Of a DNA stretch of 64,000 nt, positions 10,426 through 22,260 are shown piece after piece (position 1 is the first letter of the stretch; every line of letters begins with the position of its first letter). The stretch lies in the NCBI GenBank assembly GCA_964017145.1, contig OZ024845.1, forward strand, positions 1,674,001-1,738,000, given 5' to 3'. Under the pieces are notes generated by a model that worked only from the letters and a program-made list of their open reading frames with translations, was not told where the DNA came from and made no database searches. The stretch is from Agrocybe praecox (Eukaryota; Basidiomycota; Agaricomycetes; Agaricales; Agrocybaceae). The translations under genes and the position numbers were made by a program.

Positions 10426-13400
10426 CTATCCACAGAATTCCATTCCGGGGCAACCAATGGCGGTACCAAATTCTGTTGAGGTAGTTAAAAAGAGAGAAAT
10501 AAGACGAGTAGATAGACATGGGCGGGGACTCACTGGTTCCATCAACACCGGCGATAGCGAGGATAGCCTGGAACACACCACCGAGACCTTCTCCAGCAAG
10601 CATACCGGCCTATAGAAAGGAGCGCAAAAGCGCGGTCAGTCAATACGAAGCCAAACAAAACGCATAAGGTGACGTACGGAAACAGCGAACATGTACATGT
10701 CGTATCCGGCGGGGTTACGGAGAGCCCAGAAGTAGTTGAAGGAAGATCCGATAGCCATGGCGATGGAGTAATACACTTGGGGAACGACGAACGCGAGACC
10801 GATGGCGTTCTAAAGAGGTAAGAGGAAGTAAAACGTTTAGCAATACCGCACGAAGGAATATAGATGTAATTTGGGATTAAAACAAACTCACCCAGTTTGG
10901 AATATAGGGCCAGTATTTCTTGGGGATCCAGAGCTTCTTGACGATGAGGGTAGCGACACTGGCGAGTCCGAGAGCGATAGCGGTGTATCCGGATGAAGAG
11001 GGGATAGCTAGAGAAATATAGTATGCATATCAGCGAGTGGTATACCGAAAACCACGAATACAACACATACGAAGCTTGGGGCTAGTCACAGCAACAGCAA
11101 CAGCAGACCAGGCAGACACGGAAGGAGCACCGTACGTGCAGGTCGTGATCGTATCATCACTGTGCAAAAAGGGTTCAGGTTCAGTATTTGTTCCAACGAG
11201 TACATCGCAGGAGATACACACATAATACAAGGAGACGCCTTAGTGAAGAGAATGAACAGCCCAGAGTTCAAGAAAATCGAAACAACAGAGCCACAGAGCT
11301 GAGCGATGAACTGATTTCTGGGCTTGGCGCGGAGGAGGTAACCAGTCTTCAGATCTCCAGTCATATCAGAGGCCTGAGCAGCGGATCCAGCAGCGACGAC
11401 ACCAGCGGCCATGTTGAGTGTCTGCGCGGGCTTCGTTGCGAGCCCGGTGCCCTTGGAGATACCACCGAAGATGAGCTGGGAGGCCTTTGCGACGGTCGAG
11501 ACGGGGTTGACGTCGGTGTGACCGGACGATTGGACACCGATGAAGGAGAAGATGAAGCCGAGGAGGAGAGAGAGGATGGCTTCGCCGACGTTCATGTGGA
11601 ACATAGTGGCGAGGATGGCGCAGCTCATGACGGTGCTGGCGGCCAAACCAATCGACCACCATGAGAAGGGAATACGGTCTTCCAGAGGAGTCTGGAAAAG
11701 AAAAAGCAAAGGATGAGCAAAGACTCGCTTGGACAGGGTTGGAAAAGGTGGCATACTTGATCTTCATCGTTAGGATCCAGTTCGGTACGAGGCGTGAACC
11801 ATTCGCGGGGGTTTGAAACGGAAACAGAAGTGGTCATGCCTAAATGAAGTTTTGTAAGTCGCAACGCAACATAAATCGACCCGAAAACATTCTTACCGCG
11901 CAAAAGTGGGACTATAGTGAGGACGACATCGGCGAACGAGTACAACAACATGATCAAGACACCGGGCCACAAGAGCCAGTAGCGAGGTGAAGGATGGGTA
12001 GCGTACACGTCGGGGTCGCTGAAGGACATCGCGTTGTAGCTGATGAGAGGGAATTCATCGGAGGCCGAAACGCCGAAAGCAAGACCGTTCTTGACAAGAG
12101 CTGGTTGGACTGAGGCAAAGATAAGCCAGTTGTCGAAAGAAGGAAGGAAGGATGCGAAATAAAACTCACTGATACCCCAGGCTAAGATTGAACCTCCAAC
12201 TATGCAAAAGGTTAGTAGGAACTCATAGTCAAACTAACTGACACTAACAGAAACTCCAGCTTGCGTTGAGACCGCTAAGCATACCGGCACCAATGAAAGC
12301 AGGGGTGACTAAATCAAAAATATCAGCAACATTTCCAGATGAGAAGAGAGATAAAAGAGGCAAACTCACGCTCAAGAATCCATCCAGCATTCTCCAACTT
12401 GATCATGCTGGTAAATCCAATTCTGTACAGAGTCCAACCAATGTGCCAATCATAGATCTAGGGTGACTTTAGCATCAAATGATAGATTAGACGGAGATTA
12501 AGAGAACTCACGATGCCAGGAGCATATCCAGTCATAACCTTGAAGATGAACACAATGATGAAAGAGTAAAGAAGAGCACGGGACTTCTTTCTTGCTGCAA
12601 TGGCGCCACTTCGTCCACGATGGAGCGAGCGGATGGTGTAAGCCTAAGCATGATATGAGAAATGTAACCTAAAGTTTGATGATCATGAATCATCCTTACC
12701 GTTGCAGCGGGGGTGGGGAATGTGAGTTTCTGGTGGACAATGAAGTACCTTCTCAATGGAATAACGAAGAATACACCGAAGAAACCAGCGCAGCATGTTA
12801 AGGCAATGAGCTTGCCGATATCGTCAGCGGGAGCAGCGGACATGAGATGGAGCCTGTAAAGCGCGGGCATGGCACCGACGAAGAGAATACCCAATCCTCC
12901 GGCAGCAGTGGCAGCAGATTGCACTGTGCAATTCTCCTTGGGACCAAAAGGTCCACCAAGAAGACGACCTAACAGGCCAGATTCTGGAATGGCCTTTGAA
13001 ATGGCCTTGACAATAGCATAGCCGAAGATAGCCTGAGGACACGATTATTAGTTTGTGGGTATCAAACTTCGAAGGATAGAGATGCTCACTCCAAACAGTT
13101 GGGGACCGAAAGTGAATCCGGTTTTCAACCCCAGGTAGATATTGGAAGCACCGACAACGGCTCCTAGACAGCATCCCACGAATACAGCCCTGAAAGTCAA
13201 TTGATGTGTCTCTTCTTCTGCCTCAGGATCGATGGGGAAGGGCCTTGTCCTGCAATTATTGTGAGATCCACACTCCAAAAGACTGCATAGAGAAGGGCTT
13301 ACACGTCGTGATCATCGTAAGCCTCTACTGCCTCTTCAATGGGAGCCTCCTCCAAAGAATTAATGTTCTTTTCATCCGAATAACTGCCACTGCTGGCGGT

Positions 13401-13439
13401 TTTGGCGAGCCGTGGGGTTTCGTCGAGGGCGGTGCTCAT
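10426..13439 (-). CDS. OPT/YSL-type oligopeptide transporter
   Basis: Fifteen exons on the minus strand join in phase to 721 residues: 13303-13439, 13090-13249, 12700-13032, 12512-12643, 12370-12457, 12249-12308, 12170-12199, 11897-12109, 11757-11839, 11222-11691, 11071-11159, 10892-11007, 10678-10809, 10534-10609 and 10426-10472. The product is a multi-pass membrane protein of the OPT superfamily, which imports small peptides, peptide conjugates or metal chelates with protons. Family landmarks include LTFRAVFVGCCLGAVVGASN near the N-terminus, GLKTGFTFGPQLFG, SWSFFGGSILAWGI, PRYWLLWPGVLIM, APSVSAWSAVAVAVTSPKL and the terminal GTAIGCPGMEFCG. The short acidic N-terminus and this ending resemble the yellow-stripe-like branch rather than classical OPT1. 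The substrate cannot be read from the sequence. The first ATG follows directly from the phase of exon 2. Confidence 0.9.
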
Positions 13440-16400
13440 TGTGCTTGAGACCGCTGGGACTGCACTTGACAAAGAGAAAGAGGGATCAACTTGACAATCG
13501 GGGGATTGATAGGCTAGTTGGGTGGTATTTGAATGAATCCTGGAAGATCTGGAGATTTGGTTATTCTATCGCGCTTCTCCTGCCCCATCCATATGGATAG
13601 GCACTCCAAGACCATTTGGCCACTGGCGTTGGCCCGGAGATATTTGTAGTACACATGGCGCGCTAAAAAGCCAACAGAGTGGGTGACACTGGGTGTCTTC
13701 ATTTTTAGTTTCGTCTTTTGATTGCCGCTGACAGACCCGTGCAATTCCGAAAAATGCAAGAATCCATTCAATCGCATATTTTGTCGGCCCAAACTCGACA
13801 TGACTCTCCTCTCTCCTCACAAAGGTATAACAACTTACAAGAACAACGGTGTATCAGTTTTTATTTTCGGACGTCGCGTCATTGCAGGACCCCCAATTAT
13901 CAATCTGAATTGGGGGATTTGGCCTCGAAAGGTTTTCTTTTCTTCCCGCTGCGTTTGGTCAACGTGTCTCGAACATACGACTGGAACAGTAACTTCGCAA
14001 GACGCCAAAGATATTTTATACCGATCGACGACCCGGTCGATGTTCGGACTACGCTCTGGGTGTCCGAAGCAATTTGGGAATTTGTCTCGATAGAAAACCT
14101 ATTAAAATGGCAAAATGGAGGTCTTTGTCCGGAATCCGGATCAGCACCTATCATCACCTAGTCATTTCGTCAAAAATCGCCAAAATCTGTCCAGATTAGC
14201 ACCAGGCCGTTACCGGGTCCGGTCATAAGATAGCAGAAAAAGACGCCAGGGAATGCATGGAGCTCACACTCTTGGTGTACATGACGCATGCAGCGAAGCA
14301 AAGCCTAGAAAAGTCCTCTAGTGTGATTTTTTACGAGTCGTCTGAGCCAATATTCACTTTCATATGCAATTACGTTACCATCTTGTGGATTCGCCACTTA
14401 ATATCTAGGTGACTACGATACATGCATGTGCATGTAAAACACTATGATTTTAGACCCATATGCTTCTATCAGCTGCTTTGATCACAGCCAAGGAATCATA
14501 ACATGCGTCGAATGCTGCTCACGCGGGGTTTATTTCTGGTTATCGATACATGATGTACATCATTACCTTCTCAGCGCGCTCATATACAGTACGATAAATT
14601 TATCCAAGTATAGGGACGTAACTAGCTCAGTCCGGCCTGTCACGTCATTGCTGGTCTTGAGGTACAAATGATTTCTGCGTCCATAAAACAGAATTGTGTG
14701 TATGGACCGGATCTCATTAATACGAAAACAATTATCCGCGAGCCCCGCTGCAGTGCGGGGGTCTGTACCCGAGGTAAGTATGTGTGGAGATGCGTACGTA
14801 CTATAAATCTAAAAATACACACCCGAATAAACGAAGAGGAAGAACCATACATATTTTAATCTCCAGAGGGACTAACTGACGTGGCATATGATAATGGAGG
14901 AAGTGGAGGCTGTATGTTATTCAGGAACGCATTATTGGGCATTCATATCATATCTACAGTCCAACTTTCCGTCTGTAAATGAATTGCACTTTCTGGAGGC
15001 ATGGGAACCAGGACCGGTTTATTTACTTACTTATAGAAATATTTCGTGATGATCAGAGTGGAGGAGCACTGAGAGATCCTCTATAAGAAAATACTAGACT
15101 CGCCGCCGATGATTCATCATCACAGAAAACATCGATGGTTAACCGCTACGGCCACACTGGGCGAGCTGAAGCAGCTAGATATGCCCTTCGTCAAGGTTGG
15201 TGTACTATGCGGCGTACTAGAATGAGCCTTTGACCAGTCCAAATGTCCTAAGCTTGTTGAAATAGGCCAAGAGCTCAAGCTCGACTGGCGAACTTTCTAG
15301 GCATAATTTCGACATATTCGTTGGGTCGTACGTCTGGTCGGCGTTGAAACGGCTTCAGAAGGTACGATCCAGCCCAAATACCGAACAGTCAACATCCTTG
15401 AATTTCGTGGGCACGACGCGGGATAAATATTTGTGCGAACGAGACCGTCGTTGAACTGTATAGTACTAAGTAGTATTGATCGACGACAACGACAAGAAGC
15501 TTTTCCCATTCTCAGGGTTACATTCCATGCACACCGCCAGGCCGTTGCGCCGAGTAACTTCTAGGATAGGCAAGTCCCCGAATCTCCGAGCGCCAAGACT
15601 TTCGTCCATATGGCTCATGTCATCGGTCCTTGAATACTCTACATATCACTGCAAGACGTGCTCTGTGCTCATTTTGACCTGGGTCAGACCGCTTTTGGGA
15701 GTCTATGCTCTGGATGAATCCAGAAATAAATTAACACATACACATGTGCTCATCGAGTCATCTCGGGAGTCATGATCACAGAGTTTGACAGTATCCTCCA
15801 ACGTTCAACGGCCATCCAAGTGAAAAACTCTCTGAGTCAGTGACACTGTATTATACCCCGATGTTGGACCGAAGCTCTAAGAGTGGAGGTCTTGTACTGT
15901 AGGCTGAACTACGCACATAGGCGATTAAGGGGGGAACAATTGGGGCACACAATTATTTACCATGATCCATCTGACAGTGCAACCCGAACCGTTCCTTGAA
16001 GCCCGGATGTACCCACCTGAGTAACGTCAAAAATAGGCGCCCGATTGTTTCTATAATTAGGGGCGTATCTCGCACTTAGGCTGATAAGTGACCAGGATCG
16101 CTATCCTAGTGAATCCAAGAAATGCAGAGGCTCATCGTAGTGCAGAACCTCTCCTTCAGTAAAATATCCCACGTCTCGCAAGTCCTACAAGTTTCCAGCG
16201 AGCCTGCCTTGTGCAAGGGTATCACATGCGATTAATTCTGCTACAACAATAAAAACTCGCCACCAAGAGATATAATCAACCCTGGTGGCTAATAGATTGA
16301 TAGAGAAAATTGTGTCGATTTTGGCGTGCTAAACAGTCGCTTCTCTAGTATGGTCGTCTATCCTGCGATGTTGGAAGGTGGGCGGACGTCGAGATGCTGA

Positions 16401-17517
16401 ATGATCAATATTACAACAGTACAAGGACCACATAGACGACGAAACCTAGTCACGGTAGTAATAATTCTAGCGGGATATTGTATATTTGTTTAATTAAGTG
16501 TATTTTCAGATGGACCTTGCTTGGAACGTATGATATTTAAGCGTATCTCTTTCTGTAAGTGTAATTAAGTCATCTCTAAGTACCCCTGAAGCTCAAGCTT
16601 GTACTTACATTGACGCTGAAAGCGGATACAGGGGTAGATTTTCACTGGCGCCGACGGTCCGAATTGATGGGAACACTGTTTCTATTATTATCGTCGGCTG
16701 ATCACGGCATCTAGTTGGGCCTATTCGCAAACCACACATGAAGTTAAAGGTAACAACGCAGATGGGTGTAGCAGTCCTGACCTCGCCCTCCGTACACACA
16801 CGTAGCTTGTAGAGCTCCCTTACCCCCATTTTCAGCTGGGCTGACTGTTTAAGTAACACTGTGTTGTTAAATGGGACTTTGCATAATCGCTTTTGCACTG
16901 GCAGTCACTATCTGATCCATGCCAAGATCTTGAAGATTTATATAGAGTAAGTTTCCCAGTTGTGAGAGAGAGTAGGACAGCCTGATAATAGCCTCAGCAA
17001 TTACATGAGTTGCTTGAAAGCCTTCAACTTGATGCAACGGAAAAAGGCACTTCCCTTTTCCAAAAATGGATATCGAGATTCCTTAAGAGGAACATGTCCG
17101 ATTCAAGGCCGATTCTGTATTAATGAGAAGAGGAAAGAAAATATCCTCATAGAGACAACTGGCATAACATCTTAGGTCTTTCTGGAATGTTACCTCACTC
17201 GGTAGATGTCATTCTTTGGTTTTTGCATATTTTGCGGAAAAGAGGTAGCCTATTGGTCTCTTTCTGCGATCCGGATCCTTCGGCAAAGAGCTCCACAATA
17301 TTTCCACAACTTAATCAAATACAATGCAGTAAGCCATTAACGTCTGAGGAGGGCCGGTAGACCGACTCATAGACTACAGAGCTTGTGTAAGAGAAAGCAG
17401 CACTGTTTCAAATTTATCCCCCGCTGTTCAAGCAATACTACGTTCGGAAGATCATTGGAACCATTGGGTCGGAAAGGGAATTTATTTGCGTATGAAACAA
17501 ACTTGAGGTGGTAGAAA
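13440..17517. other. Long spacer without a supported gene
   Basis: About 4 kb lie between the OPT start and the first RNase-like gene. The first few hundred bases must include the OPT promoter. The remainder has only short open frames on both strands, none with recognisable motifs or splice-consistent extension. The stretch 15240-15780 reads partly open on both strands and may be decayed coding sequence, but I cannot assign it. Confidence 0.45.
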
Positions 17518-17528
17518 GTATAAAAGGA
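17518..17528 (+). promoter_or_regulatory. TATA box of RNase-like gene 1
   Basis: The sequence gtataaaagga lies 120 bp upstream of the start codon. The identical 11-mer occurs at the matching place before the paralogue (18959-18969). The following leader (ttccttgcctggcgccct) is also shared with small changes, so the promoter was duplicated with the gene. Confidence 0.7.
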
Positions 17529-17647
17529 TTGAGTTTTTCAAGCAAAATTCCTTGCCTGGCGCCCTAAAACCAACTCACACAATCAATCCTCGGAAGCTCT
17601 TCTAACTTTTCCTCGCTTACATTATCGCATACCACTTCTATTCCATA

Positions 17648-18162
17648 ATGAAATCCACCATCAGCGCAATTCTTATCTTCGTCCTCCCCTTTCTCTCAAT
17701 GATCCCTGCTGCTCCCGTTTCGGACTCGGGAGAGCTGTTTCCTAGAACGGACTCGTGCACCTGTCGTGCGTAACCGTCGTTTTTCCGCATCACCTTTCTA
17801 CTAATATCATCATCTCTCCAGATGGCAGACACTATGCTGACGTTTATAGCTATACCCAGTGCGTTTTGGTTACATTATTTGCTGTACTGGCCAGTCTATA
17901 CTCACAATTTGCTAATGTTTAGCGAACCAGACGCCTTCTTCAATTATGAAGGCATCCCTCTTCCTAATTGCCCGAAGCCCATGACAAGGTGGAAATTGAG
18001 CAGCGCTGATCGTGCGGTATATAGTGGAAGGTAGGTCTCATTTCTAATACACGTGTATCTTTGTAGCTAACCCCGACGAACCTAACCTTCATAAGTCACT
18101 TTTGCGGCTGCATAACACATCAAGGTGCACATGACAAGAATGGATTCGTAAAGTGCGAGTAA
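17648..18162 (+). CDS. Small secreted RNase N1/T1-like protein, paralogue 1
   Basis: Exons 17648-17765, 17822-17858, 17923-18030 and 18096-18162 give 109 residues. The N-terminus is a signal peptide (hydrophobic run ILIFVLPFLSMIPAAP), then a short pro-segment ending near PRTDSC. The body resembles microbial guanyl-specific ribonucleases: the guanine-binding-like motif NYEG, ADR (counterpart of catalytic Arg77 in RNase T1 numbering) and ITHQGA (His92 counterpart), ending NGFVKC. The position aligned with catalytic Glu58 appears to hold Thr or Arg (PMTRWKL), and the loop between it and ADR is short. Six cysteines suggest three disulfides. The FCG..THQ arrangement also recalls fungal ribotoxin-type RNases. 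It could be an active RNase, a specialised ribotoxin-like protein or a catalytically dead relative. The exon plan is identical to that of the next gene. Confidence 0.72.
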
Positions 18163-18958
18163 TCTGCCTTAGAGCAGTATTCAAGGCACATAGATTAGTA
18201 TGGATGAAACGTCGTAGGATAGATCAAAACGTTGGACTCCTCGTCCTTCGTACTCACTGTTGTAGCCCTATTCCGGTCATATTTCAGAAAACTTTTGATA
18301 CTCATAATTAAAATACCCACCTCTATAACCGTTGACCATTATCAAACTGTCTAGTCCCTTCTGATGTGCGCTGCTGGCGAGTGGCTGGTGCTCCGCGCTC
18401 AGCCGCGGAAAGCAGCCCCTGCCGACCCATTTCTCACACATCTTTGGCGAGTTTGACTATTTGAATGCGTATCTAGTAGAAATAAATCAATCCTTTACAA
18501 GTGTTTCGCCAACGTATACACTACTTTACGTTCGCTTTCGCTGGGGTCAGTTCTAAGTGTTCGCATCATTGTTGTCAGACTTGCTATTATTATCCTCTGG
18601 CCCAATGATCGCGGCTATTTATACACCAAGAATTTGCACTTTGTTCGATCATCCATGTTGGGACCCACTGAGAGGCCAGAAGGTAAATTCTGGTCTAATT
18701 GTCCCATGAATAAGCGCTCATTATCTTACAGTCCAGCGTCTGCTCGCTCCTTTTTGCCTGGTGTGAACTTCGATTTTGTAATATTTTAAAACGTGCTCGT
18801 AATAGTTAAGGTTCTGTCAAACCTCCCTCCGTGTATAGTCAACCTGGTTACTGTGCTAGCTCATCAAAGTATTCTATGCATTATTCTAAACGCCGCCCGG
18901 CGTACCCGTACGCTAAATAGTAAGCAGCGGGCCATCGCCGAGAGGTGGCTGGGAAGAC
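18163..18958. other. Spacer between the two RNase-like genes
   Basis: About 800 bp without a supported gene. It contains the terminator region of paralogue 1 and the upstream region of paralogue 2. I see no mobile-element signature that would explain the duplication. Confidence 0.4.
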
Positions 18959-18969
18959 GTATAAAAGGA
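18959..18969 (+). promoter_or_regulatory. TATA box of RNase-like gene 2
   Basis: The sequence gtataaaagga lies 102 bp before the start codon and is identical to the box of the first paralogue. The downstream words (attccttgcccggtgccct, caactcatacaatca) also correspond. Confidence 0.7.
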
Positions 18970-19070
18970 CTGTCTTGTCATATTGAATTCCTTGCCCGGT
19001 GCCCTGGAATCAACTCATACAATCAGCTCTACGCAACCAACGAAACTTTGATACTCTTCCTACTACTAAA

Positions 19071-19574
19071 ATGAAAAACGTCTTCAGCACTTTCTTTGTC
19101 CTTGCTCTCCCTCTCCTTTCTATGGTCTCCGCAGCCCCCATTGCGGATGCAGAGACAGAAGAGTTGTTCCGCAGGACCGACTCATGCACCTGCCGTAAGT
19201 GACTCATTATAATTGCCCATTATTTTACTCTAACACTATCTACGTATCAACTAGATGGCAGACATTACGCCGATGTTTACAGCTACGCATAGTAAGTCTC
19301 CATCCTGAGTCAGGAAGTGTCGTATACTAAATACTTCTTCACAGCGAACCAGCTCACTTCTCCAACTTTGAGGGCCTTCCCTTCCCCAACTGCCCTCAGC
19401 CCATGCAAAGGTGGAAGCTTAGCAGCGCGGACAGAGCTGTTTACAGCGGCAAGTGCGTATATCTTTTCATATCTTGCTACGTTTGTATCTGACAAAATCC
19501 TATTTCATAGTCACTTCTGTGGCTGTATGACCCACCAAGGCGCAAAGAAGAAAAACGGATTTGTCAAATGCTAA
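19071..19574 (+). CDS. Small secreted RNase N1/T1-like protein, paralogue 2
   Basis: Exons 19071-19194, 19255-19291, 19345-19452 and 19511-19574 give 110 residues; exons 2 and 3 have exactly the same lengths (37 and 108 nt) as in paralogue 1. A signal peptide (FFVLALPLLSMVSAAP) is followed by a pro-segment with a dibasic RR just before TDSCTC, a likely Kex2-type cleavage site. The mature part has HGRHYADVYSY, NFEG, PMQRWKLSSADRAVYSG and MTHQGA, again with an Arg and a His at the positions of T1 Arg77 and His92 and no obvious catalytic Glu58. Six cysteines are kept. Secretion is expected. Biological role (nutrient scavenging, antagonism or defence) is unknown. Confidence 0.72.
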
Positions 19575-19763
19575 GCAGTATCGATGTGTAAAGACGGCGG
19601 GCAAATGGAGTAGGATATTGTATTTTCGTCTAATATGATGCATTTATGAGCTATACAAAAAGCTCGAGTGAGCCTTAAGATACACACATGAGGATACCGA
19701 AACAATCTTTCAATTCGAGACGAATCGCTCATAGTAGTAGTACATAGATACTTCGTTATATTT

Positions 19764-20689
19764 TTACGCCTCAACACCTATCATAGTCGCCTTGATCTTC
19801 TTGGCAGTCTCTCGCGTTTCCGCACTGGCTTCCTGGCTTCCTGCGATCTCGTCTAGTTTTTGCTTCCAGAACTCCCAACGCTCAACCGAGAAGCCCTCCA
19901 CCCCGGTCCAATTCTTTCCACCAGGAATATCGTTCCTGTCTGCCCCCTCACCTTTGGCTTTACAAAGTCCAAAGAGTAATTTAGCAGACAAAGAGATCCA
20001 AACGTCGACCGGACGGATGTTGACGTTGAAATGATTTCCAACGTTGGCATATCCAGGGATGTATGAATCGACATCGTCTTCGAGGACACTGCGTATGCGA
20101 TATACGGCGAGCCTCGAGAGGTCGAAGACGCCCGCGTTCGTAACGCGAGCTGCGAAGCCTTGGAAGTTGAGATCTCTGATGCGAGATTGTTTTTGAGCGT
20201 CGGAATCGTCGTTAATTATGACGCCTGATATAAGTCATCAATATTGTATGGGCTTGGAAACGTTGAAATTAACCCACCATGACTCTCAACACCATCTGAC
20301 AGAACATACGCCAGGACTGGCATGTCGGCCCATACTTTTGCAGGCTGCTCGTCCCAGTCGGCGATGACCATCGAGCGGGGGTCGGGTAAATCTCGGAGCG
20401 CCTTCAACACTTCCACTAGCTTGTCCTGAGCAGGATGGTTCCATGGAATCTGTTCTGCGATGCCGACAAAGACTTCCCAGAGATGTTCGAAAGATGTATA
20501 ATCGATCGTTTTGGTTGCGGGATCCGTAGGGAACAGGCTATCGATATCCTGCGCAGCTGCGATGGCTGTCGCAGAGGAAGAGGATTGGATGTACGCGTTC
20601 ACGATAGCAAACACCCTCTTCTCGGTCTCCAGAGTGGATTCATCATCTCTGGAAATGTTTGGGAATACAAGGTGAAAAGTCGAAGCCAT
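19764..20689 (-). CDS. DUF3632-like protein
   Basis: Two minus-strand exons, 20278-20689 and 19764-20224, join in phase 1 to 290 residues. The N-terminal half (STFHLVFPNISRDD, then VNAYIQSSSSATAIAAAQDI) and the central NFQGFAARVTNAGVFDL with DVWISLSAKLLFGLCK resemble fungal proteins of unknown function grouped as DUF3632. It appears to be a soluble helical protein with no signal peptide. The C-terminus (VERWEFWKQKLDEIAG) is the usual close of that family. I chose the ATG at 20689 because the frame further upstream lacks family resemblance and overlaps AT-rich promoter-like sequence. No function can be stated. Confidence 0.65.
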
Positions 20690-21604
20690 AATCAATGTGG
20701 GAGTGTTATGGTATAAAGGAACGTCAAGTATAAAATCAATAAATATATATAAGCGTGGCAAAGTCCCTTGCATTGACCGTGTCTGTGCGTCCTCGCTTAC
20801 ATATCTGGTTTCCATCAGTTAGATATATATGGATCCCGCAGATAGCCGCTGTAGTAACCGTTGATGCTACGGTTAATGGGCGCCTGATCTGGGCGCATAG
20901 CCTCTCCAATTCGCTTTTAGCACAACCCTTTTCAGAAAAACGTTTTTTGAACTATGGCTAGTTGAACGCATTATGGTGGATAAAAATAGATTTACGCATA
21001 TTATGGGGGGGTGTCAAAGTAGCGGTTCTGCGCCAATTCTCCTCCGGTTCAACCTTGCCCTGGTTCTCGAATCGAAACTGCAGGCAGTTCCGGACAGAGA
21101 ACCGACATAAAAATCGGTTCTACTCTGACCACCCACAAAATTATGTCGGTTCTCAGTCGGTTCTCCAGACGTTTTAGAATATTCAATAAATCAATTTATA
21201 CCGAAGGGTGATGCTGTTGTCTCCCTTCAAGCTCTGTTCCAGAATTATTCAACTTCGCCCCAAAATCTCTTCTCTTTTTTTTCACCTCCCTGAGTGAAAA
21301 TTTTTATGATTTGAGTCAGCCTTGACCATGGCTTTGTCCTTGATGACCTCAGGTTTGCAACAGAACCTCAAGCCATGATATTATTTTTTTCAAGTGCACA
21401 GATTACTTGAAAAAGGTCTGCAGTGGGGTATTCGAGACACGGTATTATCATTGGGTGCTTCAGACACAAGTGAAAACACATTATTATTTACAAAACAACA
21501 ATTTGTGTACAGCCGTTTCTCACTTTCGTAAAGTCTTGAGAGTCCATCGCCGCCCTCCCATGAGTCCGGCATGTACGCGGTCTTTTTCCGAATCCTTTTC
21601 AACG
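20690..21604. other. Spacer with a hairpin-forming repeat
   Basis: No gene is supported here. Positions 21097-21110 (gagaaccgacataa) and 21141-21154 (ttatgtcggttctc) form a perfect 14-bp inverted repeat within a stretch with several cggttct words, a possible remnant of a small inverted-repeat element. Confidence 0.4.
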
Positions 21605-21707
21605 ACCGTTTTTGTTATTCTAAAGCTCTTGAACCTGAACCTCGACAGGTCAAAACTACGGGCGTGGTACCTGTTGGACCTGTCCCTCATATTCGCCCTC
21701 TATAGTG

Positions 21708-22258
21708 CATCAGCAGTTTCACAATTTACTTATAGTGACTTGTGCAAGCGTAAAAAAGCGTAAAAAAGCGCCAAAGCAAAAAATTGAACAGTCCAGGTCC
21801 AATTTTCGAAAAAGCGGGTGCTTTCTGAGCTTCAAGAAAGTCAAAAAAAGTAAGAAAAAGTAATCAAAAGTGAGGGGCAGTAGCTACTATAATGTATATT
21901 AGTATCTTATGCAGTATTGCTGGGGCAAGCCTTGACGGGACTAGGAAAATCAAATAGAACGGCACGGTTATGGTCCATAAACGAAAGGTTAGTCTGGTAT
22001 TCCTCGTCTATAACCTCAGCCGTATATGGCGTAGGATTCCTCCCTGACCACATTCCCTACTTCAATGCACTGGACGAGTTTCGGAATTACTTCGTCAATC
22101 AGTATATCGACCATCACTGCCACGAATTTCTGTCGGATTAGCTATTTTTAGTACAATACGTAGTCCCTCCGTAGCTTTTTCTCGCTTTCACGCTTTCTTA
22201 CTTGCCGCAAGTTGAAAAACCCAAAAAAGCGGACAAGTAAATTGTGAAGTTGCTGATG
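21708..22258. mobile_element. MITE-like inverted-repeat element, 551 bp
   Basis: The ends are inverted repeats: 21708-21731 starts CATCAGCAGTTTCACAA and the complement of 22235-22258 starts CATCAGCAACTTCACAA; 22 of 24 positions agree. TG flanks both ends (21706-21707, 22259-22260). The A-B spacer has the uninterrupted site (ccctctttagcgttggtctttt near 1800), so insertion is supported by an empty site. The interior has a 74-codon frame (21917-22141) that I do not recognise and no transposase motif. It is therefore non-autonomous or a remnant. An apparent 2-bp target duplication that is TG rather than TA is unusual. Confidence 0.7.
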
Positions 22259-22260
22259 TG

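Noticed and set aside
11188..11664. A 158-codon plus-strand open frame rich in Glu/Gly
   Set aside because: It lies antisense to the long exon 10 of the OPT transporter, whose frame, phase and family motifs are clear.
13718..14161. Overlapping open frames upstream of the OPT gene
   Set aside because: No domain motif, no splice-consistent extension, and three frames are partly open, as expected by chance in GC-balanced sequence.
15240..15780. Partly open frames on both strands that look like decayed coding sequence
   Set aside because: No recognisable family and no paralogue in the window to compare with.
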